A stretch of DNA of 26,191 nucleotides, taken from positions 1-26,191 of the forward strand of contig CAKQXQ010000032.1 of NCBI GenBank assembly GCA_934292805.1, read 5' to 3'. The notes below the pieces were generated by a model. That model made no database searches. It saw only the letters and a list, made by a program, of their open reading frames with translations, and was not told the DNA's origin. A program made the translations under genes and the position numbers. The stretch comes from an uncultured Roseburia sp. (GTDB lineage Bacteria; Bacillota; Clostridia; Lachnospirales; Lachnospiraceae). This document shows positions 1 through 6,824 of the stretch, piece after piece (position 1 is the first letter of the stretch; the number at the start of each line of letters is the position of its first letter).

Positions 1-112
1 ACGGTGCCACGAAACCATGCAAATAAAAATAGACCATGTAAAATCAACGAAACTATGCAGATTTCAGCCATAAAAAACATAGAAAATATGTTGAAAAACG
101 CTATTCAGATAA
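1..112. other. Non-coding stretch before the tuf tail
   Basis: No gene is visible here. The stretch holds an imperfect direct repeat, CGAAACCATGCA (10-21) and CGAAACTATGCA (49-60). The last ~15 bases (AACGCTATTCAGATAA) may be a decayed continuation of tuf, which normally reads TTCGCTATC before the CGTGAAGG that follows. The rest of tuf is absent. Confidence 0.4.
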
Positions 113-166
113 CGTGAAGGTGGACGTACAGTAGGTTCTGGTCGTGTTGCTACAATCATCGAGTAA
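113..166 (+). pseudogene. tuf: Orphan 3' end of tuf (EF-Tu C-terminus)
   Basis: The 18 codons read REGGRTVGSGRVATIIE and a TAA stop, which is the conserved C-terminal strand of elongation factor Tu. The upstream frame is not EF-Tu: a stop codon and unrelated AT-rich sequence come directly before CGTGAAGG. An intrinsic terminator follows 36 nt later, as expected at the end of a real tuf gene. Only the tail and terminator of a tuf copy therefore remain. A second, more decayed copy of the same tail lies at 1958-1996. The identity of the peptide is clear; how it was left behind is inference. Confidence 0.8.
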
Positions 167-201
167 TCTTGATTGATAGTTCAATAAGCTAGTATTTATA
201 A

Positions 202-233
202 GGGTTTCGAGCATTAGCCCGGAACCCTTTTTT
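202..233 (+). terminator. Intrinsic terminator after the tuf tail
   Basis: An 8-bp stem (GGGTTTCG with CGGAACCC, one G-U pair) encloses a 10-nt loop and is followed by six T residues. It would have ended the original tuf transcript and now insulates the GNAT gene from upstream transcription. Confidence 0.85.
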
Positions 234-325
234 CTTATGTGAAAAAGAATAGCCGACAATGATGAAAAGTTTCTGGTGTTAGAGTATTCTATTATTTCTC
301 AAACTGGAATTGTGCAAAGATTTTG

Positions 326-355
326 TGGTATAATTTGATTATTAAAATTTAGCAA
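326..355 (+). promoter_or_regulatory. Extended -10 promoter inside direct repeat copy A
   Basis: TGGTATAAT (326-334) is an extended -10 element with the TATAAT hexamer at 329-334; no good -35 is visible. It lies about 50 nt before the GNAT start. The 30-nt block matches 868-896 downstream of the GNAT gene with one substitution and one single-base indel, so the promoter itself is duplicated. Confidence 0.55.
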
Positions 356-386
356 CAAATCGGGATTGCAAAGGGGTAAAGATGAA

Positions 387-857
387 ATGAAAATTCGTAA
401 GGCAGAGAAAAAGGACATTCCAAGAATTATTGACCTGTTGGGACAGGTATTACAGATCCATGCAGAGATCCGTCCGGATATTTTTATACCAGGTACGACC
501 AAATACACCCTCTGCGAGTTGACAGAGTTATTGAAACAGGAAAATAAGCCTGTCTATGTTGCCGTAGATGAAGACGATCTGTGTATGGGCTATGCTTTCT
601 GTCAACTCAGGGAGCAGCCATTTTCTACCAACATGGTGCCTTTTAAATCATTGTTCGTCGATGACCTTTGTGTTGACAAGCAGGCACGAGGACAGCACAT
701 TGGGGAAGGTCTGTTTGAATATGTGAAGCAGCAGGCAAAAGAACTGGGCTGTTATGAGGTAACATTGAACGTCTGGACAGGAAATACCTCAGCAGAGCGT
801 TTCTATGAAAAGATGGGAATGAAAACCAAGGAACGACAGATGGAATATATCCTGTGA
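387..857 (+). CDS. GNAT family N-acetyltransferase
   Basis: A 156-aa single-domain GNAT enzyme, predicted to move an acetyl group from acetyl-CoA to an amine (small molecule or protein N-terminus); the substrate is not deducible. It starts MKIRKAEKKDIPRI, the usual first strand and helix. Motif A is DDLCVDKQARGQHIGEGLF with the acetyl-CoA pyrophosphate-binding R-G-x-x-I-G segment, followed by a V-T-L-N-V-W strand and the typical end A-E-R-F-Y-E-K-M-G-M. ATG 387 was chosen because AAGGGG at 371-376 sits at proper spacing; an in-frame TTG at 366 overlaps that site. The gene stands alone between two copies of a promoter-bearing repeat, which suggests a mobile or duplicated cassette. The family call is firm. 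Confidence 0.9.
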   Translation: MKIRKAEKKDIPRIIDLLGQVLQIHAEIRPDIFIPGTTKYTLCELTELLKQENKPVYVAVDEDDLCMGYAFCQLREQPFSTNMVPFKSLFVDDLCVDKQARGQHIGEGLFEYVKQQAKELGCYEVTLNVWTGNTSAERFYEKMGMKTKERQMEYIL

Positions 858-867
858 GCCGGGCGGA

Positions 868-896
868 TGGTATAATTTGGTTATTAAAATTTGCAA
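868..896 (+). repeat. Direct repeat copy B, downstream of the GNAT gene
   Basis: TGGTATAATTTGGTTATTAA continues to TTGCAA and matches 326-355 in 28 of 30 aligned positions. It begins 11 nt after the GNAT stop codon and carries the same extended -10, so it could drive transcription into the broken gene downstream. The two copies are 542 nt apart. Confidence 0.75.
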
Positions 897-1163
897 AAGA
901 TTTTGAAGGCTGCACACTTACTGAACTTCTCTATGATGAGGATGTTGAAAACAGATTTGCAGAAGCCTTTGATACAAATGAAAAAGCTGGAGACAGTGGG
1001 AGTCCAATCTCTGACAGAGGTAAATGCTCCGCGAGGATGCACAGTGATTCTGTATGGAATATGTCAGTTTCACTGACCAGAATCATGCACCAAGTTCATG
1101 GACGTTCGATTTGAATATATGGTATATAACGGAATGAATAACTTTGAAATCGTAAAGAAGTAA
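871..1163 (+). pseudogene. Remnant of a small unrecognised gene, with frameshift and stop
   Basis: Two reading frames carry protein-like sequence in series. The first (about 890-985) includes TELLYDEDVENRFAEAFDTN. The second runs through SLTEVNAPRGCTVILYGICQ, meets TGA at 1074-1076, then continues in the same frame through FMDVRFEYMVYNGMNNFEIV to TAA at 1161-1163. A frameshift near 985 plus one nonsense codon would explain this. No family was recognised. The alternative is that TGA is read through or only the 3' part was ever coding. Decay fits the neighbourhood, with truncated tuf ends on both sides. Confidence 0.4.
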
Positions 1164-1197
1164 GTGAAGAGGTTGGTTAGAAAGTGCAGGTGGTTGG

Positions 1198-1914
1198 ATG
1201 AATGATCAATTCATACAGAGGGTAATATTAGATTGGGATAGAATAGATTGCGATAGTTATTTAAGGAGAATCGAGGCTTTTAAAGGTGTTGAAAAACTTG
1301 ATTTCAACAAAGCAATTACTTTTTTTGTGGGAGAAAACGGTAGTGGAAAATCAACTTTATTGGAGGCACTTGCTGTAGCACATGGTTTTAATGCTGAGGG
1401 AGGAACAAAGAATTATGCTTTTTCCACTCATGATACTCATTCAGAGTTATGTGATGCGATAAGAATTTCAAAAGGTTACCGGAAGGAAAAGTGGGGATAT
1501 TTTCTCAGAGCTGAAAGCTTTTATAACGTGGCAACGCAGGAAGAAGAATATGCAGATATGAGTCATCCTTCCGCTAAATATCATGAAAAATCACATGGAG
1601 AAAGTTTTCTCGCATTGGCACAGAATAATCTGCATCCAAATGGCTTGTATCTTTTTGACGAGCCGGAAGCTGCATTATCGCCACAGAGACAACTTACATT
1701 ATTGATACAAATATATAATTGTGCAAAAGAGGGAGCACAGTTTATAATAGTTACGCATTCACCGATTTTATTAGGAATACCGGATGCGGATATCTATTGT
1801 TTTGATAATGGACGCATACATCTATGCGAGTATGAGGATACAGAGAGTTACCAGATAACAGAAATGTTTATAAACAATAGGCAGATGCTGCTGGATAGAT
1901 TGTTAGCAGATTAG
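1198..1914 (+). CDS. AAA/ABC-type ATPase (RecF/AAA_21-like), stand-alone
   Basis: A 238-aa P-loop ATPase of the SMC/RecF-like class. Walker A is GENGSGKST (45-53), an ABC-like signature SHGES is at 132-136, Walker B is LYLFDEPEA (150-158) followed by a D-loop-like ALSPQ, and the H-loop histidine is in VTHSP (185-189). There is no nuclease (Toprim, HNH) domain and no membrane segment. In known systems such proteins often work with a separate effector in defence or repair, but no effector gene is adjacent, so its role is open. The start ATG follows GCAGGTGG at short spacing. It is bounded upstream by a broken gene and downstream by a tuf remnant, which suggests it arrived with accessory DNA. 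Confidence 0.85.
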   Translation: MNDQFIQRVILDWDRIDCDSYLRRIEAFKGVEKLDFNKAITFFVGENGSGKSTLLEALAVAHGFNAEGGTKNYAFSTHDTHSELCDAIRISKGYRKEKWGYFLRAESFYNVATQEEEYADMSHPSAKYHEKSHGESFLALAQNNLHPNGLYLFDEPEAALSPQRQLTLLIQIYNCAKEGAQFIIVTHSPILLGIPDADIYCFDNGRIHLCEYEDTESYQITEMFINNRQMLLDRLLAD

Positions 1915-1957
1915 GTGATAAGAAAATCGACAAATTTTGATAACGCTTAACGAATGA

Positions 1958-1996
1958 ACAGCAGGCTCTGGTCATGTTGCCACGATTATCAGGTAA
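1958..1996 (+). pseudogene. tuf: Second, degenerate tuf 3' end
   Basis: ACA to TAA reads TAGSGHVATIIR, against TVGSGRVATIIE in the copy at 113-166: nine of twelve residues are the same and the stop codon is in the same place. The sequence before it (AACGCTTAACGAATG) loosely resembles the bases before the first copy. No terminator hairpin follows. The GNAT gene, the broken gene and the ATPase all lie between the two tuf tails. Confidence 0.6.
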
Positions 1997-2051
1997 TTTA
2001 TAATAAAACAAAGGAGCAGGGATAACATAGTAATTATCTCCAGATGAAAAT

Positions 2052-2252
2052 ATGAAATCGAATTTAATTAAAGACACAACAAAAGAGGAACGGATTGCAC
2101 TGATCAGGGCATGGATTCCGGATGATGATGGTTTACAGGACTGCGACATGGATCTCTGGGATATCTATGCAGACTATATTAATGGAAAACGGGAAATTGC
2201 AGAGATCAATGCACAGATGACAGGTACATTTTACACAGAAGAAGATCTATAA
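2052..2252 (+). CDS. Small hypothetical protein (66 aa)
   Basis: Not recognised. It encodes an acidic soluble 66-aa protein with a helical N-terminal part (KEERIALIRAWIP), a D-rich centre (DDDGLQDCDMDLWD) and a C-terminal helix (KREIAEINAQMTGTFY). No signal peptide or membrane segment is seen. ATG 2052 lacks a good Shine-Dalgarno at normal spacing; GGAG at 2012-2015 is too far away. Its size and charge would suit a small adaptor or antitoxin, but nothing in the sequence shows this. The perfect inverted repeat at 2272-2349 begins about 20 nt after its stop. Confidence 0.5.
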   Translation: MKSNLIKDTTKEERIALIRAWIPDDDGLQDCDMDLWDIYADYINGKREIAEINAQMTGTFYTEEDL

Positions 2253-2271
2253 CATCAGGAAATTGCAAATA

Positions 2272-2349
2272 TTGATTCAGGTGTCAAAAGGTCTGCTTTA
2301 CAATCTGCTAATATAAATTTAAATGCAGACCTTTTGACACCTGAATCAA
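2272..2349. repeat. Perfect 25-bp inverted repeat with 28-nt loop
   Basis: The left arm (2272-2296) begins TTGATTCAGGTGTCAAAAGG and ends TCTGC. The right arm (2325-2349) is its exact reverse complement. The AT-rich loop is 2297-2324. No T-run follows on either strand, so it is not a simple terminator. It could be a miniature repeat element or a structured RNA; it sits between two unrecognised small genes. Confidence 0.85.
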
Positions 2350-2394
2350 ACACTATAAAATAATGCCAAAATCTTACAGGGAGACATACAGATC

Positions 2395-2814
2395 ATGCAG
2401 TATACACCGAGAGATATTTTAAACTATGTTTACGAAAAGGAATTAGACACACCATTTCTTCTTGCAATGGCAAATCATGTACAAGGGTTTTCTATTGGTG
2501 AGATTACAGATAAGAAAATCGAGAAACGTGGGGAAGATTTTTATCTTGTTTCAAAGTCGTACAATCTGGATATAAGAATTACAGATGATGAAGTGCTGAC
2601 CGCAGCTATAAATGGATTGTATATCAGTGCATTTATTTCCAGAAAAGATGACAACTACCGGGTACATTTTCTGGTGCATCAATATCCGGATCAGATGAAG
2701 GCGAGATTTGAGGAAGAGATCACGAAAGACGTGATCAATTATATGATCTATGGAACGATCATTACTTTGCGGCTGGATACGCCGGAAAAAGTGAATGCAT
2801 ATTTGGGTATATAG
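2395..2814 (+). CDS. Hypothetical protein (139 aa)
   Basis: Not recognised. It encodes a 139-aa soluble mixed alpha/beta protein starting MQYTPRDILNYVYEKELDTP, with no signal peptide or transmembrane segment. The central part (DFYLVSKSYNLDIRITDDEV) and the end (MIYGTIITLRLDTPEKVNAY) look like beta strands around helices. A GGGAGA box about 10 nt before the ATG supports the start. A strong terminator follows directly, so it is probably monocistronic or the last gene of the small upstream group. Confidence 0.65.
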   Translation: MQYTPRDILNYVYEKELDTPFLLAMANHVQGFSIGEITDKKIEKRGEDFYLVSKSYNLDIRITDDEVLTAAINGLYISAFISRKDDNYRVHFLVHQYPDQMKARFEEEITKDVINYMIYGTIITLRLDTPEKVNAYLGI

Positions 2815-2823
2815 CAGAAAAAG

Positions 2824-2877
2824 GAAGGCATATAAAATGTCAGGGAAATGACATTTTATATGCCTTCTTTTTATTTT
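2824..2877 (+). terminator. Strong intrinsic terminator
   Basis: A perfect 19-bp stem (arms 2824-2842 and 2849-2867) with a GGGAAA loop is followed by TTTTTATTTT. It lies 10 nt after the stop of the 139-aa gene and separates the accessory segment from the ABC transporter. The stretch from 2878 to 3086 holds no gene that can be supported. Confidence 0.9.
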
Positions 2878-3086
2878 AAGAGTAATTAATTTTTAGAATA
2901 AATGATCAGGAGTAAAAAATTATGAATAAATAGAGAGGAGTCTTATCTCCATTTACTAAAACGAAAATAGATAGAAACGACTAACAATAACAGCGTTAAA
3001 AGAAACAAATCAGATCTGGGACTTTGAACGAAAATACGACGATATATTTAGATAATATAGGGATTACAGAAATTTATGATTATATA

Positions 3087-3115
3087 TTGCAAAAAGAAAA
3101 AAAAGAGAGTATTAT
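3087..3115 (+). promoter_or_regulatory. Promoter of the ABC transporter operon
   Basis: TTGCAA (3087-3092), a 17-nt spacer and TATTAT (3110-3115) lie about 60 nt before the ATPase start codon. AAGGAGG follows at 3165-3171. No operator or sensor gene is visible next to it. Confidence 0.55.
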
Positions 3116-3175
3116 ACAAAAGAATTAGATAAAACTAACCATATTAAGATTTAATAACTATATAAGGAGGATACT

Positions 3176-3892
3176 ATGCCAGAACAGGAAAGCAGTTTTT
3201 TGGAAATCGTTGATTTGAAAAAGGGATTCGGTAAAGGAGAAACTCGCCAGGAGGTATTACGCGGAATGAATTTTTCGGTTGCCAGGGGCGAGTTTTGTGT
3301 TTTACTTGGACCATCCGGTTCCGGCAAGTCTACTTTGCTAAATATCATTGGTGGAATAGACCAGGCTGATTCAGGATATATCTCAATCAATGGCGATAAG
3401 CTTGAGGATATGGAGGAGAAGAAACTTACACAGTATAGGAGAAAGCATCTTGGATACGTATTTCAGATGTATAATCTGATCGGGAATCTGAATGTAAAGG
3501 AAAATATTGAAGTAGGTGCATATTTATCAGATAACTCACTTGACATTGATGAGTTGCTGAATACACTCGGTCTCTACGAACATCGGTATAAATTGCCAAA
3601 CCAGTTGTCCGGAGGTCAGCAGCAGAGAGTATCTATCGGAAGGGCAATCGTAAAAAATCCGGATATCTTATTGTGTGATGAGCCAACGGGAGCACTGGAT
3701 TATAAAACATCAAAAGAAATTTTAAAGCTGATTGAAGATGTAAATAAAAAATATGGAAATACAGTCATTATGGTTACTCACAACGAAGCGATAAAAAATA
3801 TGGCGGATCACGTTATCAAGCTTCGAGATGGAGAGGTGAGACATAATGATATTAATGATCACAAATTGTCAGCGGAAGAGCTTGAGTGGTAA
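3176..3892 (+). CDS. ABC transporter ATP-binding protein (MacB/LolD type)
   Basis: A 238-aa nucleotide-binding subunit that would power the FtsX-type permease encoded next. Walker A is GPSGSGKST (45-53), the Q-loop is in YVFQMYNL, the signature is LSGGQQQRVSIGRA (144-157), Walker B is ILLCDEPTGALD (164-175) and the switch histidine is in VTHNE. The PTGALD motif and the Q-rich signature are typical of the MacB/LolD/FtsE group that works with FtsX-fold permeases rather than with solute importers. AAGGAGG sits 4 nt before the ATG. Its stop is 14 nt before the permease ATG, and the permease ribosome site overlaps the end of this gene, which indicates translational coupling. Confidence 0.95.
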   Translation: MPEQESSFLEIVDLKKGFGKGETRQEVLRGMNFSVARGEFCVLLGPSGSGKSTLLNIIGGIDQADSGYISINGDKLEDMEEKKLTQYRRKHLGYVFQMYNLIGNLNVKENIEVGAYLSDNSLDIDELLNTLGLYEHRYKLPNQLSGGQQQRVSIGRAIVKNPDILLCDEPTGALDYKTSKEILKLIEDVNKKYGNTVIMVTHNEAIKNMADHVIKLRDGEVRHNDINDHKLSAEELEW

Positions 3893-3906
3893 GGAGTGTA
3901 CAGAAT

Positions 3907-6633
3907 ATGAAGAAAAAAGTGCGTAATCCACTCGTAAAACGGATACCAAAGGAGCTTTTGGGCGATTGGAAAAAATACATGGTAGTATTTTTGTTTTTGA
4001 TACTTACGATAGGTTTTGTATCAGGAATGTATGTTGCAAACGAAAGCATGATGAAATCTGCCACTGAGGGAAAAGAAAAATATCATCTCGAAAATGGACA
4101 TTTTGAACTTGAGAAAAAAGCGGATGATGCTCTGATTACAGCAATTGAAACCGGAGAGAAGGCAGATGTGAAGCAATATTATCTGAATCAGGCAAAGAAG
4201 GAATTAGATAAAAAATTTGATGATGAATTTGACGATGAATTTAAAAGTGAATTTGATGAAAAATTTCAAAACAAATTTGATGAGCAGTATAAAGAGCAGG
4301 TAAAGCAGAGTATTCTTGCAATGAATGTAGACGAGAATCATGTTGATATGCTGCTGGATAAAGCGATAGAATCAGCAAAAGCAGAAGGAAGCTATCAGTC
4401 TGCATATAAGGAAGCATACAATAAAGCCTATGAAGATGCTTATGAAGAAGCCTATGATAAAGCTTATGAAGAGGCATGGGATAAGGTAAAAAAGGAAGTA
4501 GAAGAGAAATATGAGGATGCAAAGGAAAAATACGAGCTTGACAATGCAGATTTTAATGCACGTCAGGTAAAGTTATATGAGAATTTTTACCGAAATGAGG
4601 AAGAAGATTTTAATCAGGATGGAACAAAAGATGGCACGATCAGAGTCTTTACCAAAACAGATTATATAAATCAGGCGTGCGTCTTGTCAGGAAAGCTCCC
4701 GGAAAATGAAAATGAGATTGCCATTGACAGAATGCATGCAGATAATGTCGGAATTAAAGTAGGAGATATGATCTCTGTGAGTGGAGAGTCTTATCAGGTA
4801 GTAGGACTGATTGCGTATGTGAATTATTCTACCCTGCATGAAAAGCCGACGGATTTAATGTTTGATGCCATAAAATTTGATGTGGGAATGGTTACCGATC
4901 AAGGATTTGACCGGCTTAAGAAAGCAGTACATTATGTCTATGCATGGCAATATGCGAAGCAGCCATCTGATGAAATGGAAGAAAAAACGATGTCAGATGA
5001 CTATATGAAAGCCTTGCTGACTCAGACAATTATAGCAGACAATGAGCTTTTGGATTATGTCCCGGCTTATTCAAATCCGGCAATTCATTTTGCAACAGAT
5101 GATATGGGATCAGATGAGGCAATGGGAGGAGTGCTTCTCTATATTCTGATTGTGATCATAGCCTTTATATTTGCGGTAACGATCAGTAATACAATTGTGA
5201 AGGAAAGCTCAGCAATCGGTACGCTGCGTGCGTCAGGCTATACAAGAGGAGAGCTGATTCGCCACTATCTGTCCATGCCGGTGCTTGTGACAATATTGGC
5301 CGCGATCGTCGGAAACGTGCTGGGATACAGCGTATTTAAAAAGGTTGTTGTATCAATGTATTATAACAGCTACAGTCTGCCAACCTATGAAACAATCTGG
5401 AATCCGGATGCGTTTATGAGAACGACCATAGTTCCGCTTGTCCTGATGCTGGTGGTCAACATGGTGATCATTGTAACAATGATGAGACATACACCATTGC
5501 AATTTCTGCGTCATGACTTAAAGCAAAGCAGACGGAAAAAAGCGATGCGGCTTCCGAGATGGAATTTTATGAACCGTTTTCGTCTTCGCGTAATGATTCA
5601 GAATATATCAAATTATATGATTTTATTTATCGGTATACTTTTTGTTATGGTCATGCTTGCTATGGCAGTAGGAATGCCGGACACACTGGATTATTATAAG
5701 CAAAACACAGATAGTATGAAGTTTGCAGATTACCAGTATGTATTGAAAGGATATGAGGATTCGGATGGCGACATCATAACTACCAATACTGATGGTGCAG
5801 AAAAATTTGACATGACAACCCTCGTGAAAAACAGTGATAAAATCAGTGAGGAAATCTCTGTATATGGTATAGCAGAAGACAGCAGTTATGTGGACATAAA
5901 AGATCTGAAAAATATGAAAACAGGTTCGGTATACATTTCCGGAACCTTTGCTGATAAATACGGCATCCGGGTTGGAGATGAAATTACTCTCGACGCAAAG
6001 TATGAAAATAAGAATTATCAATTCAAGATAACAGGAATTTATGAAAAATGCCAGAGCCTGGCAGTATTTATGCCTATAGATGAATTTTCCGACACTTTTG
6101 AACTGAAAGAAAATCAGTTTACCGGGTTTCTGAGTAATCAGAAAATAACCGATATTGATGAGGAAAACATTGCAACCATTATTACAATAGAGGATATCAC
6201 GAAAATGGCAAATCAGCTGGATCACTCCATGGGATCTTACATGACCTATTTCCAGGTATTGTGCATTTTACTTTCAGCAGTTTTGATTTACCTGCTGACA
6301 AAACTAATTACCGAAAAGAATGAGAATGCAATTTCAATGGCGAAGATATTAGGTTATGAAAATGGTGAAATCGCAAGTCTTTATCTGCTCCCTACAACGA
6401 TTGTTGTCATTTTATCAGATGCAGTCAGTGTACTGCTGAGTGTAAAGATTATGAAATATGTATGGGGTGAGATGTTGAAATCCTATAGTGGATGGTTTGC
6501 ATTCAGAATACAGCCAATCGGATATTTAAAAATGTTTGGTTTTGTTCTTATTGGATATTTGATCGTTATGTTTTTTGATTTCAGAAGAATCAGGAAGATT
6601 TCAATGGATCAGGTACTGAAAAATGTGGAATAA
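3907..6633 (+). CDS. FtsX-like ABC permease with a long repeat helix
   Basis: A 908-aa permease, partner of the preceding ATPase; such mechanotransmitting pumps act on extracellular substrates (antimicrobial peptides, lipids, cell-wall enzymes). Membrane segments are visible at about 24-44, 409-431, 453-476, 507-527, 566-590, 778-801, 822-849 and 871-892, giving two FtsX modules each preceded by a large outside domain. The first outside domain contains four-residue repeats: F-D-D-E/F-K-S-E/F-D-E-K at about 103-128 and A-Y-x-x (EAYNKAYEDAYEEAYDKAYE) at about 165-195. These predict a long charged helix or coiled coil. ATG 3907 is preferred over an in-frame GTG at 3886 because AAGGAG at 3891-3896 is well spaced from it. 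Substrate unknown. Confidence 0.92.
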   Translation: MKKKVRNPLVKRIPKELLGDWKKYMVVFLFLILTIGFVSGMYVANESMMKSATEGKEKYHLENGHFELEKKADDALITAIETGEKADVKQYYLNQAKKELDKKFDDEFDDEFKSEFDEKFQNKFDEQYKEQVKQSILAMNVDENHVDMLLDKAIESAKAEGSYQSAYKEAYNKAYEDAYEEAYDKAYEEAWDKVKKEVEEKYEDAKEKYELDNADFNARQVKLYENFYRNEEEDFNQDGTKDGTIRVFTKTDYINQACVLSGKLPENENEIAIDRMHADNVGIKVGDMISVSGESYQVVGLIAYVNYSTLHEKPTDLMFDAIKFDVGMVTDQGFDRLKKAVHYVYAWQYAKQPSDEMEEKTMSDDYMKALLTQTIIADNELLDYVPAYSNPAIHFATDDMGSDEAMGGVLLYILIVIIAFIFAVTISNTIVKESSAIGTLRASGYTRGELIRHYLSMPVLVTILAAIVGNVLGYSVFKKVVVSMYYNSYSLPTYETIWNPDAFMRTTIVPLVLMLVVNMVIIVTMMRHTPLQFLRHDLKQSRRKKAMRLPRWNFMNRFRLRVMIQNISNYMILFIGILFVMVMLAMAVGMPDTLDYYKQNTDSMKFADYQYVLKGYEDSDGDIITTNTDGAEKFDMTTLVKNSDKISEEISVYGIAEDSSYVDIKDLKNMKTGSVYISGTFADKYGIRVGDEITLDAKYENKNYQFKITGIYEKCQSLAVFMPIDEFSDTFELKENQFTGFLSNQKITDIDEENIATIITIEDITKMANQLDHSMGSYMTYFQVLCILLSAVLIYLLTKLITEKNENAISMAKILGYENGEIASLYLLPTTIVVILSDAVSVLLSVKIMKYVWGEMLKSYSGWFAFRIQPIGYLKMFGFVLIGYLIVMFFDFRRIRKISMDQVLKNVE

Positions 6634-6758
6634 GTGATTTTCTCAAAATGACACAGAATTATTTTGGGACGAAAAATTAAGAAAGCTTTAAGGTAAAGGA
6701 GATAGAATTCTGACATTCATTCATATATAATAAAAAACATAATACAAATGCAAACAAC

Positions 6759-6824
6759 AAGGAGGCTAAATCCTCTCCTCGTCCAGAGGAACTCGGATTT
6801 GCTTCGCAAACAAGGAGGATTATG
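6759..6824 (+). promoter_or_regulatory. floT leader with two SD copies and a possible anti-SD
   Basis: AAGGAGG occurs at 6759-6765 without a start codon in range, and again at 6812-6818 before the floT start. AATCCTC (6769-6775) is the exact complement of GAGGATT (6815-6821), so folding could hide the working ribosome site; CTCCT next to it can instead pair with the first AGGAG. A small TTTGCTTCGCAAA hairpin lies between. Regulation by alternative folding is inference. Confidence 0.4.

Noticed and set aside
4241..4522. Open minus-strand frame opposite the permease repeats
   Set aside because: It is the mirror of the A-Y-x-x and F-D-x-x repeat codons, gives a Leu/His-rich product and has no ribosome site.
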